Shown here: positions 48,544 to 63,540 of the stretch, one piece after another
Numbering within the stretch: position 1 is the first letter of the stretch
Layout: each line of letters opens with the position of its first letter
Source: Rhexocercosporidium sp. MPI-PUGE-AT-0058
Taxonomy: Eukaryota; Ascomycota; Leotiomycetes; Helotiales
Length of the DNA stretch: 64,000 nucleotides
NCBI GenBank assembly: GCA_020746875.1
Contig: JAGTJL010000006.1
Span: 1,302,001 to 1,366,000, forward strand
Reading direction: 5' to 3'
Notes under the pieces: model-generated
Told to the model about the DNA's origin: nothing
The model's input: only the letters and a program-made list of their open reading frames with translations
Database searches by the model: none
Made by a program: the position numbers and the translations under genes

Positions 48544-51500
48544 AATATCGCTGAAATCATTAACTTTACTTTATTATAATTATTAAGAATACTTATAAAT
48601 AATACTTTAATTATAAATAAGAAAAAGAAAAGAAATAAAAGTAGCGGTAATAATTTACGATAAAATATATTTAATTATAATTAAAATAATAGCCATTTAG
48701 AAAGCTTTAGTATAAGAGCTTAAGCCGCCCCTTAAGCTTTACCGGCTTATATAACACTTACTTAATTTATATACTTTTAATTTATATTATATTCGCCTCC
48801 GAAGCAAGGGGGACTTAACCTCGTTAATATAAATTATATAATATTACTTTAAGCTTAAGCTACTTTCGCTTAGACTTTTTAATTAACACGACTTACGCTA
48901 GAATAATATAAACCTATTAAAACCTCTATATTATACGAAATAAACGAGGCTTTAAATAATTATTATTATAAACTTACTTTTAATAATATAACGTTTTAAT
49001 AACTTATATCTTAAGCCGCACGACTTGCCACGGACTTTATTAAAAGACTTCCTCATTTCGTAGTAACTTAAGCTATACTAACCTTAAGCACCTTTAGCTG
49101 CTTATACTTCGACGGGAATAATATTATTAAGTTCTTTAAGACTCTAAAGCAACTTTTTACGGCTCGAGGTATTATAAATAACGCCGAAAAAAAATAATAC
49201 GTTATAGATTATTATACCCTCGAAATAAGCCAAAACATCGAGTAGCTCCTCGACTTCCTTAATAATACTTATTAAGAATTAATTAAGGAAGTTATAAGAG
49301 AATACTAAACGTTCGACTTTAAGTAATATCGTTATACTTTTTAAAACTTAAAAAAGATATTTAATAATTTTAAATATATTATAAAAAATATTTTTAAATC
49401 TTAATCTTAATAATTTCTTTAAGCTTTTAAAGAAGTTAGTCGAGCTTATATATAAAAGAAAATTATTATAAAGCAGTAAATAATTATAAAGTTTTTAACG
49501 GCTTTACTTAAGCACTTAAAGCGGAAGGCCGGAACTTTTATAAAGAATAATAATACTTTTAATACGGAAAATATATAATCTTTTAATAAAATATACGCTA
49601 GAATAAAAGGCTTATTCCGAGTCGAGCGGGAAATCGATACTTTAATTAAAGAAGAAGTATTATTTATACGAATTACTTAAGCCGACCGTCTTCGACTCGA
49701 GTCGAGTAATAATAAAACTCCTTTTTTAATAATATAATTTAAGGGGCTTAACCTTATAGCTCGCTTTAAGCTTATAAAGTATAAGGATAATTCTTTAATT
49801 TAAAAGATTAACGACGTTTTTAAGAAAAGTTCGGTGTTTTATTTTAAATTAAATTAAAAAAGACATATTTAAAAAGAAGTTATTTTTATTATTAAGAGGC
49901 TGACTCGCGATATTAATTAAGCTATAAAACGAGATATTAATACGATTACGGAAGGATTAAATAACTTACGTATTTTATACGCTATTATAAAGAAAAAAAA
50001 AGAATCTAAAGTTAATAGCCGAAGTTAAGGCTTTATTTATTTACGAGTCAATTATATACCTTAAAGAAGCTGAGGTGTTTTATTAAAATTCTAAAGTAAG
50101 CTTTAAATATAATTAACGTTTTAATATAAAGAACGATATAAGTATTAAATGCCTTTTTTACTTTAATAAGCCGATTTTAAGTGCTAAACCTTAAGAATTT
50201 TATAAGTATTAAAATTAATATTACGAGTTTAAGAAGTGGCTTAATTTAAGAATTATTTATAAAAATAAAAATAATTACATTTATATAAGCCTTTAAAAAG
50301 AAGGAATAAAAGCTTAAGCGGTTTAATTTCCTCGAGACAAATTAAAGAGAAAAGTCCTTATTTTATAAATAATTAATATAAAAAGAGACTTAGATTTAAG
50401 GCAAAAAGAAAAAACAATTTAAAAGAAGCTCTAAGACACTTAAGAAGCTCTTTTAACTTAATAAAATATTATACCGAAATCAGCCTTAAAAGGACTAATA
50501 TTAAAAATAAGTTAAAAGCCTTAAGACTATTTAAACATCCTTATTATCTGACTCTTTAATATAATAAGACTAATTAATATTTAAAATATATTTATAACTT
50601 TTAATTCAAAAGAAATAAATAATAACTTCGAAATAATACTTACGGAAATAAGATAATAAAGTGCCGCTGCTTTTAAAGTAATAGTAAGAGCCGAATTATA
50701 TATAACCGGAATCCTACTTTAAGAACGCCTTAAGGCTTAAGTTAATTATAAAAGATTAAAAGTTTATGAAAAAGTAAAAAATGTCGTTAAATTTCAAGAG
50801 TTTATAAACGTGGACCTTTTAGCTAAAATATTTAAGGTAAAACTTATTTAGATTATCGCAAGGGATAATAGTAATAATATTGTTTTTAAGAAATTAAAGA
50901 AAGTTACTTCGGCCGTAAGTCGAAAAGGACCGACTGCTGTTAAATTACCTTTTACGGAGATTATTTAAAAACGCACTAAAAGTAATTTATTTATTATCGT
51001 TAGGGCGACTTTAGGCCGACCTTATATATATTAGGCGTTATTACGGAATAATTACACGCTAAATAATACGCTAAATAAGCTTTTTACTTAAAAAGAGCTC
51101 TTTAGAAACTTAACTTTAAGAGAAATCCTTATTTTAATTAACTTATTAAAAATAAGTCGACCGAAGATTATTAATTAAGAAATTTAAGACTAAATTACTA
51201 CTGTTAGTATTAAGACTATAAAGTATATAAAGGCTCTTTAGGACTATAATTAAAAAGGGAATAATATTATATTTTAACGCCCTTTATTACTTTAAGCTAA
51301 TATTTCAGATTTTATATTAAGAGAATTACGAGCTTTACGATAACTTAAACGTATTTTCCTTAAATAAAAACAACGAGTTATTACTTATTTTATTATATCT
51401 CGAGTTAAACTTACGCATAAGCTCTAAGTCTAATAAAAGAAATAAAAATATTAAGTTTTTTTAATATAAGAAATATTAATTTAATAATTAACTTTTTAGC

Positions 51501-54500
51501 TATTATTAAGTTTAATTCCTTTTTTTAACTTAATACTTATAATTTTAATCGCTATTTTAATAGCGCTTTAAAAAATAATGATTTTAAAAGGGGAATTTAA
51601 AGTCGACTTATTATTAACTGCTAAAGTTTACTTAATCGACATACCTTAAAGACTAAGTTATAAATAATATTCTTTAACGCTAAAGTATATAATTATTATG
51701 CCTAAGAGGATAAGACTTAATAATATTTAAGCTACTTTTAATTTCGGCGTAAAAGTCAGTTATATGTTTTATAATATTATTATTTAATTAAAAGTCCTTA
51801 TTATAAAAAGCGACTTTATAACTTTAAAAAGTATTATAAGCGTAAAATCGCGATTTTTAAGATATGCGGACAATATCTTAGTTATAATAAAAGATTATAT
51901 TATTTTTATTAAGTTTTATATTATAAATATCTTAAGTATTAAAATTATTTTTAGATTTTTATTCTTTCGGACTGCGCGTGTTTTATTTAAATATTTATTT
52001 AATGCGAAAAGCGGTCTAGTTTACGCTAACTTATAAAATAAGACTACGCGACTAGTTACTATTATTAAAGTAATTAAACTTATAAAATACGCCAAAAATA
52101 TTAAAGCTATAAAGTCTAAGAATTAAGTTAGTAAAATATTATTAAATCCGGAATTAAACTACTTAAAGTCCGAAACTAATTCGGAAAACGAGTAACTGGT
52201 TATAATTAAAGCTTTATAATTAGTACCGTCGAATGCTTTCTAAAAGACACTTCCTTTTAGCTCGAGGACGAGCTTTTTTACAAGAGAGATAAAGAAACTT
52301 TTAGTAATAAAAGCAATTCCTTTTTCGAAGACGTCTTATATATTTCTATTAAATATATAAAGCAAGAATTCATGATTTTAAAAACGGACCTTTACGATTA
52401 CTTCTTTTATAAAGACTTTATTAAAGCTCTTTTTAATAGAAAACGTATATTTAATATTATATTAATTGAGAAAATCGAGCTTATCTTTTAATTTATTACG
52501 GATTATAATATTTTATTAATAACGTTTTTATTTAGAAAACGTAAATAAGTTTTACGAGTTTATATTATATATAAAACAAAAGACAAAAAAATTAAGCTTA
52601 TAAATTAAATAAATAAAATAAGAAATGTATTTAAAAGCCGTAAAGACTAATACAAAGTCTTTAAAGAAAAGGACTTTTCTTAAGAGTAAGTTAAAAAGTA
52701 TTAAGATATTTTATTCTTTTATTTTACCGGCTTTTTTCGCGGATTTAAGATTACGGAAGAGCGACTTATTACTTTAAATATTAAAAATATATTATAATTA
52801 AAAAAGAGAGCCTTTTTTAACGAAATAATATTAAATCGAGAAAGTGTTATTATATTTAACTAAACTAAGTATAAGAAATTTTATAAAGATGTTTTATTAT
52901 TTATAATTATTAAGACGGTAAACCACAAAGCTTAGTAAGTATTATACTTTCCACTTCTTAAAGCGTTAGTTTTTAAAGTTAAAAAAATAATAAAAAACAG
53001 ACTTAATTATGGAGTTCTTAAACTTTTTAAGGGGCTATATTATAACGCTTAATTCTTAATTAAGAAAAAGGAATTAGAAAAGTACCGCTTAATTAATTTA
53101 ATAATTATATTTAACGTAATTACTTTAAGAGACGCTAACTTACCTCCTTTTATTAACGAATTTTTAAAGGAATTTATAAGGTATTATATTGTAAGCTTAA
53201 TAGACTTATACTTAAGTTATAATTAATAAATATTATATTAAAGCAGTCGAGATATGACGGCCTTTTTTATATTTAATATTAAATTAGTCTGAAATACGAC
53301 GTTATTTTAAAGAGTTATAAACTTTATTATTTAATTTATAAGAACAATCGGTAAAATATTAAAAGATATTATACCTTTTATTATAATACCGTTTTTAAAC
53401 GACGTTAGCGTAAAAAGATTATATATAAATTACGATCGGAAAGAAGCACGGCCTGGAATTCGCCAGTTTGTCTTTAAGTACTTTTTTAATTTTAATAAAA
53501 CGTTAAAACGCCTTAAGCGCGCTGGAGCTATTATAAGCCTTAAATTATAATTTTGTCGTAATAATATAAACGTCGTCGGCTATATATATAATTTATAAAG
53601 AAGAGAACCTTTAATTATACATTTAATTAAAGTATAAAAATAAAAAGAACTTAAGAATATTATAAAAGTTAAAAGATTTTTAAATTTAATTACTTACTTT
53701 TACATTTAAATTAAAGACTTTCGTTTATTAGCCGAGCTATTATACGACTTTATAAGAAATAAAATCAAATTTATATAAAACTCTGCAACTTACGGCTAAA
53801 TAATAAAAACCTTTTAAGATATCTTATACTTTTTCTTAGTGCTTTATAAGATTAACTACTCTAAAGGCGCTAGCGAAATCGTCGTTTTTATAGACTTTAG
53901 CGGAGTCGGATAAGGTAGTTTTTTTAATTAGCGTAACTTAAAAAATAATAAGCTTAAACCGGTAAGGTATAAGAGCGGCTTTTAGACGAAGGCAAAACGA
54001 GACTATAATACTATAAAAAGAAAATATAAAAATATATTTTTAATCCTTAAGAAACTCAAAATCTGGCTTATAAGAGTTTATTTTATTATAAAGACTAACG
54101 TAAATACTCTTGTTATTTAACTTAAAGGAGCTACTCACGACCACCTTAATATAATACTTACTCGCTGACTCGCTTAAATTAAGCTTTTCGACTTCGAAGT
54201 GCGCTATATTAAAAGTATTACGTATATAATAGTAGATGTTTTCTTAAGGAGACTTAAATACTTTAAGGATATTAAAGAGGATATCGAAAATAATAATAAT
54301 AAGGATTAAATCTTAATTAAGCTTAATGCGGTTAGAATTTACCCGGTAAAAGCAAAGAGCATAAAAGACTTAATAAAAGAGCTAAAGACCTTTAATAACC
54401 TTAAGCTAACTTAAAGACGTAATATTTTTATTAATATAAAGCGAAAAGTCTAAGAATTATAAAATAAGTTAAATAATTAAGTAATACTTAATAGCGACTC

Positions 54501-57095
54501 GAGTATAGACTAAGAAAGTAAAGCAGACTTATTAATATCTTTAAAATACTATAAGGAATATTACTAAAAGATAATTACTTATTTAATTACGCTTAAGACT
54601 TCGAAAAGTATAAACTTAAAAGTCTTTTATATATTTAAGAAAGAAGTATTATTATATAAAGTTTATAATTAACGTATTTAAAGACTTTTATTAAAAAGCG
54701 CACTTATTAAACTCGTCATTAATACCGACAAAAATAAGACATATATCTTATAAAATTATTATAATAACTCCGGTTATAAAGAAAAGGAAAGCATATATTA
54801 CTGTATTTCTTAATATTATTTCTAGAAGGGCTATTTTAAGGACTCCGCGGAATTCGTTAAAACATACGATAAATATATATTACGTAATATTAAGTAATAA
54901 AAAGAACTTATAGTTTTAATTATTTTAAATAAACTTATAAAAAATAGGCGCTAAATATTACTTTTATATTAATATAAAACGGGAAAAAGTATTTTATTAT
55001 CGCCCGAGATAATATAAGCGGTTAAGTTAAAGCTAAAGCGCTTGCTTTAAAAGAAGCTAAAGGCATTACTAATTTTATTTAATAAGACATTATTTATTAA
55101 TATAAGCTGTTTTAAAAGTTAATAATTAATAAAAACATAAAGAACATAAGCGAAATCGTTAACTTATTAAATAAAGTAGAAATTCGACAAATTTAAATAT
55201 CGACTTATAACGCGAAAGCTAATAATATAATTAAGTAAGGATATAGCCTTATTAAAAATGTTCTTTTTAAAATAAAAAGAAACTAAATAAGTAACTTATT
55301 AACGGTTTTGTTCGCTGACTGCATTATAATTTATAAATTTACAAGCTATATTCTCTTTTATATAATTTACAATAAAAAACTAGTTCTTTTTATCGAAATA
55401 CGTTATCTTATTTAAAAAAGCCTTTTCTTAAAAGATATTAAAAGTATTAATAATTTAATTTATATTTGAATTCTTTAATATTAAATATAAAATAATAATA
55501 TAAAAGAAATTAAGTTTTAAAAGACACGTTATAAATAAAAAAGAAAAGAAGCTTTTAACGTAAAAAGGGATATTCGAAATAAGTTATTATAAATTAAAGA
55601 TTTAATTCTTAAGCACGACTTTATTTAAGAAATTAATATATCAAGGAGTAAAAAACTTGACTTTCGGTAGCTAAGATTTTATAAAATTTACGAGGCCTTT
55701 CTTAAAAAGAGCTATTATAAATTAAAAAAGTTAAGAGTCGACGGTATACTTTTCTGTAATACTTTTATAATTAATTACTTTAAGCTATTTTATAAACGAA
55801 AGCGCTTTATTTATTATAAAAACGACAAGCTTTTAACGATAACTTAATATAATAATAATAAAAACTAGCTTAAACCTAGTCTCGAGGAGCGAAATTTATA
55901 AGGCTTTAAAGACCTTAAAAAGCTTATAAGATAAGTTATATAAAATAATAGAATTATTATTAAAGTATTTAAAAGACTAACTTACGCGGAATAAAGTCAA
56001 TATCGAGTCGTCACTTACTCTTTTAGCGAGTAGCTTAATTGCTACGATTAATATTATTAATTACTTTTTATTTTAATTTTTATAACTCGTCGCTCAGCGT
56101 TATTAAACGCTAAATTATAACGAGGACGTACCTTTTATATTTTACGGAAGGGACGAAAATTAAAACATAATAATAAAAGTATATATTAAAATATTAAAAG
56201 CTTTCCCTTAAATAACAAAAAATCCCTTTAATACTTTAAATATTATTTACGCTTATAAATACCCTTTAATCGCATTTACAAGTCGTTCCATAATAATAAT
56301 ACTAGTATTCCAGTCGAGCTAAATAGTATATTTGCGGTAGCTGCCCTTCGAATAATTCAGTATTACTAACGCTGGACGTATAAGCTCGAAAGCCTGTAAA
56401 TATAATAATTATTAATACTTTATAAAGCTAAAGAAGCCCTTAAGAAACTTAAAAAGAGTTTTAGCTTTATAAGGTAATTTAATTAAATTAAGTCGATTAT
56501 AACTTACGTTATAAAAAATAAAATTTAATCGAGCACCTACTCTTTATTAAATCTTAAAAAAAGTTAAATAATAAATTAAACGAAGTTCTTTTGACGAGCC
56601 GTTTTAAAGCGTTAATAATTTTAATATATTAATAGGCTAAGCGCTAAAAACGATAACCCCCTAAGACACACTACCGAAGTAAGCTTACATAATAAGTCCT
56701 TAAAAGTAATCGAAAACTAGAAATTCTTCTTTAATATTACTTAAATACTTTATAACGAGAAAGATTTACTTTAATTAAAATAATTTTTAAAGCTATAATA
56801 AATAAGCTATTAATTTAAAAAGAAAATATATAATAACTAAAAAGTTACGCGTAATTAAACGACTTAAGATTTAAAAGAACTTATAAAGCTAAATAAATAA
56901 AATTAATTTATATATTTAAATAAATAATAAAGCGCGCGACAGGCTATAAGTTATTACAAAGGAAATAAGCTATTATAACTACTTTATATTAGTAATAAAG
57001 ATTATTAAATTTATTATTAATAATATAAAAGGTTTATTTAAATATTAATAACTTTAATATAACGTATTTAAAAACGGAGCCTAGTATTCCGAGAT
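48544..57095 (+). mobile_element. Ty3/gypsy element D, gag-pol (RIP-degraded)
   Basis: Plus strand. Gag is at about 48.8-50.0 kb: FDGNNIIKFFKTL, then a long helical charged frame ending near 50.0 kb. The protease region was not pinned down. RT is at about 52.9-53.5 kb: the SLIDLYLSYN-type block, then FLNDVSV at 53392-53409 (normally FLDDV), then RAGAIISLKL. RNase H follows at about 53.8-54.2 kb, ending in the THDH and LFDFEVRYI segment. The integrase zinc-finger region (KTYDKYI, from a CDKC pair) is at about 54.75-54.9 kb. 55.5-57.1 kb continues as weakly legible plus-strand sequence. The RT resembles that of H more than A or F. Confidence 0.82.
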
Positions 57096-57730
57096 TGTGA
57101 CGGTTAAGTTAAAGACGGGTAAAATAAGTACGGCTAATAAGTTATAAATTTCTAGCTTTTTTATATCTTTCTTACACTTTTAACCCTTTATATTATAAGT
57201 GCTTTATTCTTAATTAAACTATTAGTCCTCGGAAATTAGCGGTCGAGTTGTCGCGAGCCTAAAGTTTAACGTAAGGGTTATTATTAAACTTTATGAATTC
57301 TCTCGATCGACGGCTATTAAGTCTGGGCTCTTACGCTGCTTAAGTATTAGTAATAATAACTTAATTAAAAGCAAAAGTATAAGATAGCGGATTAAGTACC
57401 GTAATAAGCTAAGCTTACTTTAAGCTATTTTAAGTAACGCATTAAAATATTAAAATAATAACGACTTTATTTCCTTAGAGTTTCGGTTAATTAGTTTCAA
57501 AATAATAAAATAAACAGAACTACTCCGTGCGAAGGGAAATTTTAATTAATTTAAACTACACGCCTCTTCTTTAGCCGTTTCGAAATCTCGCTTATTAGAA
57601 TTCAAACACTATTATTATGATTTTATTGCGGTACTAACTTTATAAAGGACTTAAATAAGTAAATAATACTTTATTATAAACACTTAAGTTATTTATAAGT
57701 GTTTTTTTAACTTTGTCCTTATAGGGCTGT
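57096..57730 (+). other. Probable 3' LTR of gypsy D, interrupted by F1
   Basis: A purine-containing stretch GGAGCCTAGTATTCCGAGAT precedes TGTGACGGTTAAG, the usual gypsy internal/LTR boundary style. Ends at 57730 where the F1 5' LTR begins. No second copy in the window confirms it. Confidence 0.4.
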
Positions 57731-58211
57731 TGTTACGAACGCCCCGCGTCCCGTGATACTAGGCCCCGGGACAGCGAAGTACTTAGGATTATAAGCTCAG
57801 AAGGGTAAGGGCTTTAGGAGAAGTATATTAAGAAAGTATTACTTTTAAGAGCATTTCTTTAAAAGACTTTAATACTTAAGATTTTATAAGTCATATATTA
57901 TATAAGTATTATTATTAATAAACGACTAAAGGGTAAATAAGCTTCCGGATTACGCGATTTTCTTACGTAACGACCGCTAGGACCGGCGGACTGCTAGAGG
58001 TCTAGCGGTTTTAATAGTCCTAAAGGAAATAAAGGTTTTATAAAAGACTAGCACGTTTGCTATTAAATAAGAGCTTTGTACTTAATTAAAAATAATATCT
58101 TAACTTTATTAATTATTATTTATTTTATTATATGTAATATATTTATTTTTTAATTATTAAGATTAATATAACTTATTGTATTTATATTAAGTAAATATAT
58201 AAACCGTAATA
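57731..58211 (+). repeat. 5' LTR of chromovirus F1 (481 bp)
   Basis: Starts TGTTACGAACGCCCCGCGTC (little RIP in the first 50 bp) and ends ACCGTAATA. Homologous to the F2 and F3 LTRs, and the same length as F3. Confidence 0.93.
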
Positions 58212-61200
58212 CTTTAAGCACCTTTTCGTTAAAAGTACCGACTTACGTATATTATATTAACTCCTTTAATTAAAGGCTAAGTACTTAGCTTATGAGGCAG
58301 TATTATTAATATACTTATATTATTTATACTTATTCTTAAGGGGAAGGACTATAAAAAAAGCGAAGATAAAGAAATGCTTAATATTTAAAATTATTTAATA
58401 TACGAACTTAAATAAACTTTAAAAGTTAAGCTTTTTAATACTTTTTAAAAAAACTAAAAGGACTTAAAGACTTTTATTTTTTAAATAAAACTTTATTAAT
58501 ATTTTAATAACGATAAGTTCTTTATTAACAAGAGTTACGCCTTTTAAATAATATTATACTTTAAAAGAGAAGCTATATAATAAATCGAGCTATTCCTTAG
58601 GGATTACTTCGAGAACGAAGATACTTGTAGGGCTATACTCGCTACGTAAATTATATTTAGGACTTAAGGAGGATTTAAGAAAGAGATTCGATAAATGTTC
58701 GGCGATATTAATAAGGTTAAAACGGCAAAAACTTACTTATATAGCTTAAAATAAATTAATAATATAATAGCTTACGCTATAAAATTCTAGAAGCACGCTA
58801 ATAAGATTAACTGGAACTTTTAATTACTTATTAACTATTATTAACGAGGACTTAAAGATTATATTTAATTAGAACTCACTCGGATCGACCCTTAAGCTAG
58901 AGATATTCTTACTTTTATTGAATAAATCGTCCGAATTAATAACCGCTTATACGAGTTTAAACGCGAATAGCAGACGTATATAAGAGGAGGCCAGAAGCAG
59001 TCTGGCTACCGACAGAATAAGAGGCGCTAATAATAAGGCAACTTTAAAGATAACTAATAGTCAGATTTTATAAAGTACGACGTTACTTATAAGAAAGGAA
59101 AAGGTAAAGCATAATAAGAAGGACTGTTAAAGGAAGTTATAAATAAGCGGCGCGAAAAGAAATTATATTACGAATATGGCCTTCCGGGGCATATAATAAG
59201 CTCGCACCGCAAAAAAAGCGCTAAAAAGAAATAATTTAATTTTATAAAACAAAAGGTATATAATATTATTAGCCTATTACTTCCTCTCTTATTAAAGGAA
59301 GTCTAAATTAGCGCTACTTACTATTATATAATAATAGACGAGCTTAACGCTAATTATATCGATAGTCAAATCGAGGGTAACGGCGGTAAAAAAAACAATA
59401 AGTAAAGCGAAACGAATAATAATTATATTCGTTAATATATAATAAGACCTAAGTCTAATAATTAAACTTAATAAAATAAGTAATACGTTTAATAATAAGT
59501 ATTTAAGATTATATATAAAGCATAAAGCCTAAAAGACATAACTAATATCGAGAAAAGCGAAGACTCGTAGTACTAGGGCAGCGTTATACTATTAGGACTA
59601 ATACTATTCGGACCTTAAGAACGAGAGGTCTAGCGAGTCACGCAGCGAGAAGAATATCTCACGCGCAAAGCTTTTAACATTAAACACTAAGTAAACGTTA
59701 ATATAAGAGTCGCTTATGTCGAACCAAGGGTTGTCCTACGCGAAAGGCCGCAATAAGGCGAAAAGTACGAGGTAATCTTTCGAAGTAACTTACGCATCGC
59801 TTAGAGGACGGCGGACGTCGAGAATAGCGTTTTTCGAACGTATATTTAACTAATTCTAGTCGACGATATATTATTCCGTTAAACGGCGATATAAATAAAC
59901 GTAAAAGACGTATAAGAAGTTATTGCGGAGATATTACGGAACCAGATGTGGGTTAACTTACGAAATGACTTAAAAACCTATTACGAAAGGCTATCTCGAC
60001 TATTTATACCTTTAAGAACGTATTAATTATACCGTATCTTATACGAGGATTTAAAGAATTAATAATAAGAGAATATATTAATTAAAGAAGTCTACGTTAA
60101 AGGAATAGACTTGCGTACGCTTATAGTTATAAAAAAGAGCAATTATTTGACCCTCGACGTCGACATTCGAGGAGTAAAACTACGGGCTATAATAAATTCT
60201 AAAGCGTAAGGGAACTTTATATTTCTTATTATTGCGATTTAGTATTTTCTACTTATTAAAGTCAAAAAGAATAAGTATTAATTAGTATTCGCTAATAAAG
60301 GACTTACCGCGAACGGCCTAATTAATATATAAATAAAATTATTATATATAGGAATCGGCGGATACTTTAAATATATTTAGTTCGACGTAATTAAAATCGG
60401 AAAGCACGATATTATCTTAAAGCTATTATAAATATAATTTTATAATCCGAAAATCGACTGGAAAACGTAAAAGCTAAAGTTTAATAACTATAAGAGCTGC
60501 TTTTAAGATAAGAAAGCAGTAAAAAGCTTAAAAAGGTTAAGCGCGACCTTTAAAAAAAAGCCAGGGGATAAGGTAATAAGCCTTATAATAGTCGATATAT
60601 CGTCAAAATATAAGCGATTTAAGACATTATTTAAAAAGAAATTAAGCAGTAGCGCCTTATTTAAACACTAAGATTATAATCATCGGATCGAGTTAATTAA
60701 AGGCACGAAGCTAATATTTTAATTATTATAGGAATATTTAATTATAAACTTAATAATAATTAAAAAATATATTAATAAAAACTTAGCAAAAGGATTTATT
60801 TAAGAGTTTAAATCCTTTTAAGGAAGTAACGTTTTCTTTATAATAAAAAAGGACGGCGGACAAAGAATATATATTAACTACTATTAATTAAATAATACTA
60901 TTAAAAAGGATTATTACGTATTACTTTTAGTTAAGGAGTTACGAAATAAACTTAGCGGCGTCAAGATTTTTATTTAATTAGACTTACGAGGCGCGTATAA
61001 CCTCGTAAGAATAGCTAAAGGAGAAGAAGAAAAGATAGCATTTCGCATACGTTTCGGTTATTACGAGTATACGGTTATATCTTTTAAACTAATTAATGCG
61101 CTTATTATATTTTAGCGTTTAATTAATAATATTTTACGGTAATACTTAAACGTAATATATATTTATTATTTAAACGATATTTTAATTTATTTTAAAATAA

Positions 61201-63540
61201 AAGAATAATATATAAAAGATATTATAATAATATTAAAAAAGCTAAAAGCTTCTTTAATACTTTTAAAACCTAAGAAGTGCTATTTTTATAAAGAAGAAGT
61301 CACTTTCCTAGGCTATATAATCACTATTATAAGACTAGCTATAAACTCCTAAAAAGTTAAGACAGTCGTCGAGTAAACTAGACCCACAAATATTAAGGAA
61401 GTATAATCCTTTTTAGGATTTATTAACTTTTATTAATAATTCGTTTAAAATTACTCGAAGATCGCCGTATTATTTACGGAGTTAATATATAAAAATAAAA
61501 GCTTTAACTAAAATAATAAAATAAAAACGGCCTTTTAAGACCTTAAAAAAGCCTTTATTAAGGAATTAATCCTTATATCCTTCGACTTAAATAAGGAAAT
61601 CATAATAAAGACAGACGCTTTCGATTATATTATTAAGGCCGTGCTAAGTTAATCGGGCGAGGACGGTAAATAATAACTAATTATATACTATTCGCGGAAA
61701 CTCTTATTAATAAAGCTTAATTACGACATTTATAATAAAGAACTACTAAGAGCCGTAAACGTAATACGCGAATAAAAGGTCTACCTCGAGGGATTACTTT
61801 ATAAAGTACGGATTTTAACGGATTATAAAAATTTCATTTATTTTACAATTATTAAAGAATTAAATTAACGATAGGTTCGATAATATAAAACGCTTTTTAT
61901 AATTAAACTTCGATTTTTATATATTAAAAGAACGGAAAACGCTAAGGCTAATACTTTTAATAAGAAACCAGAATATTTCGTAAATAAAATACATAAGTCG
62001 CATATTATATTAAAAAAAGATAATAATTTATTAATAATTAATTATAAGCAGCTAATAATAATAAGTTAAGTTCTTAAGAAAATCTAAAAAGGCTACGTTA
62101 ACGACTTAGTAATAATTAAATAAAAGAAGTAATTAAGCGAAGGATTCTTTTTTATTAATATTAGAACTCTTTTATATTAAGGACAAGTTTATATCCTTAT
62201 TTAGAATAAAGTAAACTTCGTTAAAGAATAATATAAGCTATCGGCCTATAAATATTAAGAAATAATTAAAATATTATTAAGGCTTTTTAAAGAATATTAT
62301 TTCCCGGAAATAAAAAAGGTAATTAAGGACGTAGTCTTATCTTATAATATATATATATAAAATAAAGTAAACTATTATACGCCGTATAAGCTCATAAAGT
62401 CGCTAATAATACCGCTACGCTTATAGAAGTCAATTGCCTTAGACTTCGTGGTCGAACTATTACCCTCGAAGGATTTAATTATTAAAATTATTTATAATTT
62501 TATTTACGTAATAATAAATAAAATAATAAAATACGTATATATAATATCGATATTAAGTATATAAGATACGCCGATAATAGCGTAAGTATTCCTTCGAACA
62601 ATTTTCGCGAATCACAGAATATTAAATAAAGTTATCTTAAATAAAGATAAGTTATTTACTTCGAAGTTTTAAAAGATATTAATATTACTTTTAAGAATAA
62701 AACAAAAAATATTAATAGTATTTTATCCTTAGACCGACGACTAAATAAAACGAATTAATTAAATAATAAAGACTTATCTTTAATATTATATAAATTATAA
62801 ATAAGACGACTAAATTTAATTACTTTTAATCGCTTAATTTATATATAATAACGCGGATTAAGAAACTATTAAAGTATTGCTATTTTATGCGAATTACGGG
62901 TATAACTCGACAGTATATAATATATTAATTACGAGTCAAAGGACCGCGCATAAAGCTATACTATAAAAGGATAAGCTTAAGTAATTATATAACGAACTAT
63001 TAACGGATATTTTATTTATTATATAAAGATTAGCTATTTATTATAATAAAAAGCGTAATATAAAACTAACGCTAAAAGAAGGAAATAAGGTTTATTTACT
63101 TAAAAAGAATATTACGACTAAACGACTAAGTAGTAAATTAAATTATAAAAAGCTAAGACTATTCAAAATTGCGAAGGTTAAAGGACTAATTAATTATTAA
63201 TTAATACTCTTAAAAACTATAAACATTTACTTAATATTTTATATATCGCTCCTCGAATTAGCACCGCCAAGGGCATTACTAATTCTTGTTATAAAAATAC
63301 AACTAGTGAACCCGAATATTAAATATAATATTGAAATTATTTTAAATTATTAATATTTCCGCGGCATCGTTAAATATTTAATTAAATAAAAAAGGTATTT
63401 ATAATTTAAAAATACTTAAGAACTTAAATTTAACTTTTATTACTTTAAGTAACTTTAAAGGTTTTATTTATAAAACTTAAATTTACTTAAAAGGCCGAAT
63501 CTATAAAATTAAATAAAACTTACTTAATTAAAAGGAACTC
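58212..63540 (+). pseudogene. Ty3/gypsy chromovirus F1 gag-pol (RIP-degraded)
   Basis: Gag is at about 58.5-59.4 kb, with a zinc knuckle at 59166-59207 spaced C-X2-C-X4-H-X4-H (both Cys now Tyr; GLPGH intact). Protease is at about 60.18 kb (AIIDSKAEGNFI, normally DSGA). RT is at about 60.75-61.4 kb: GYYEYTVISFKLINAL, then YLNDILIYF at 61167-61193. RNase H is at about 61.5-61.95 kb. Integrase is at about 62.2-63.1 kb with YPQTDD*IKRIN near its centre. The chromodomain is at about 63.31-63.45 kb: YNIEIIL, KYLIK*KRY, FKNT*E. The copy is read more easily than F2 but carries many stops. Confidence 0.92.
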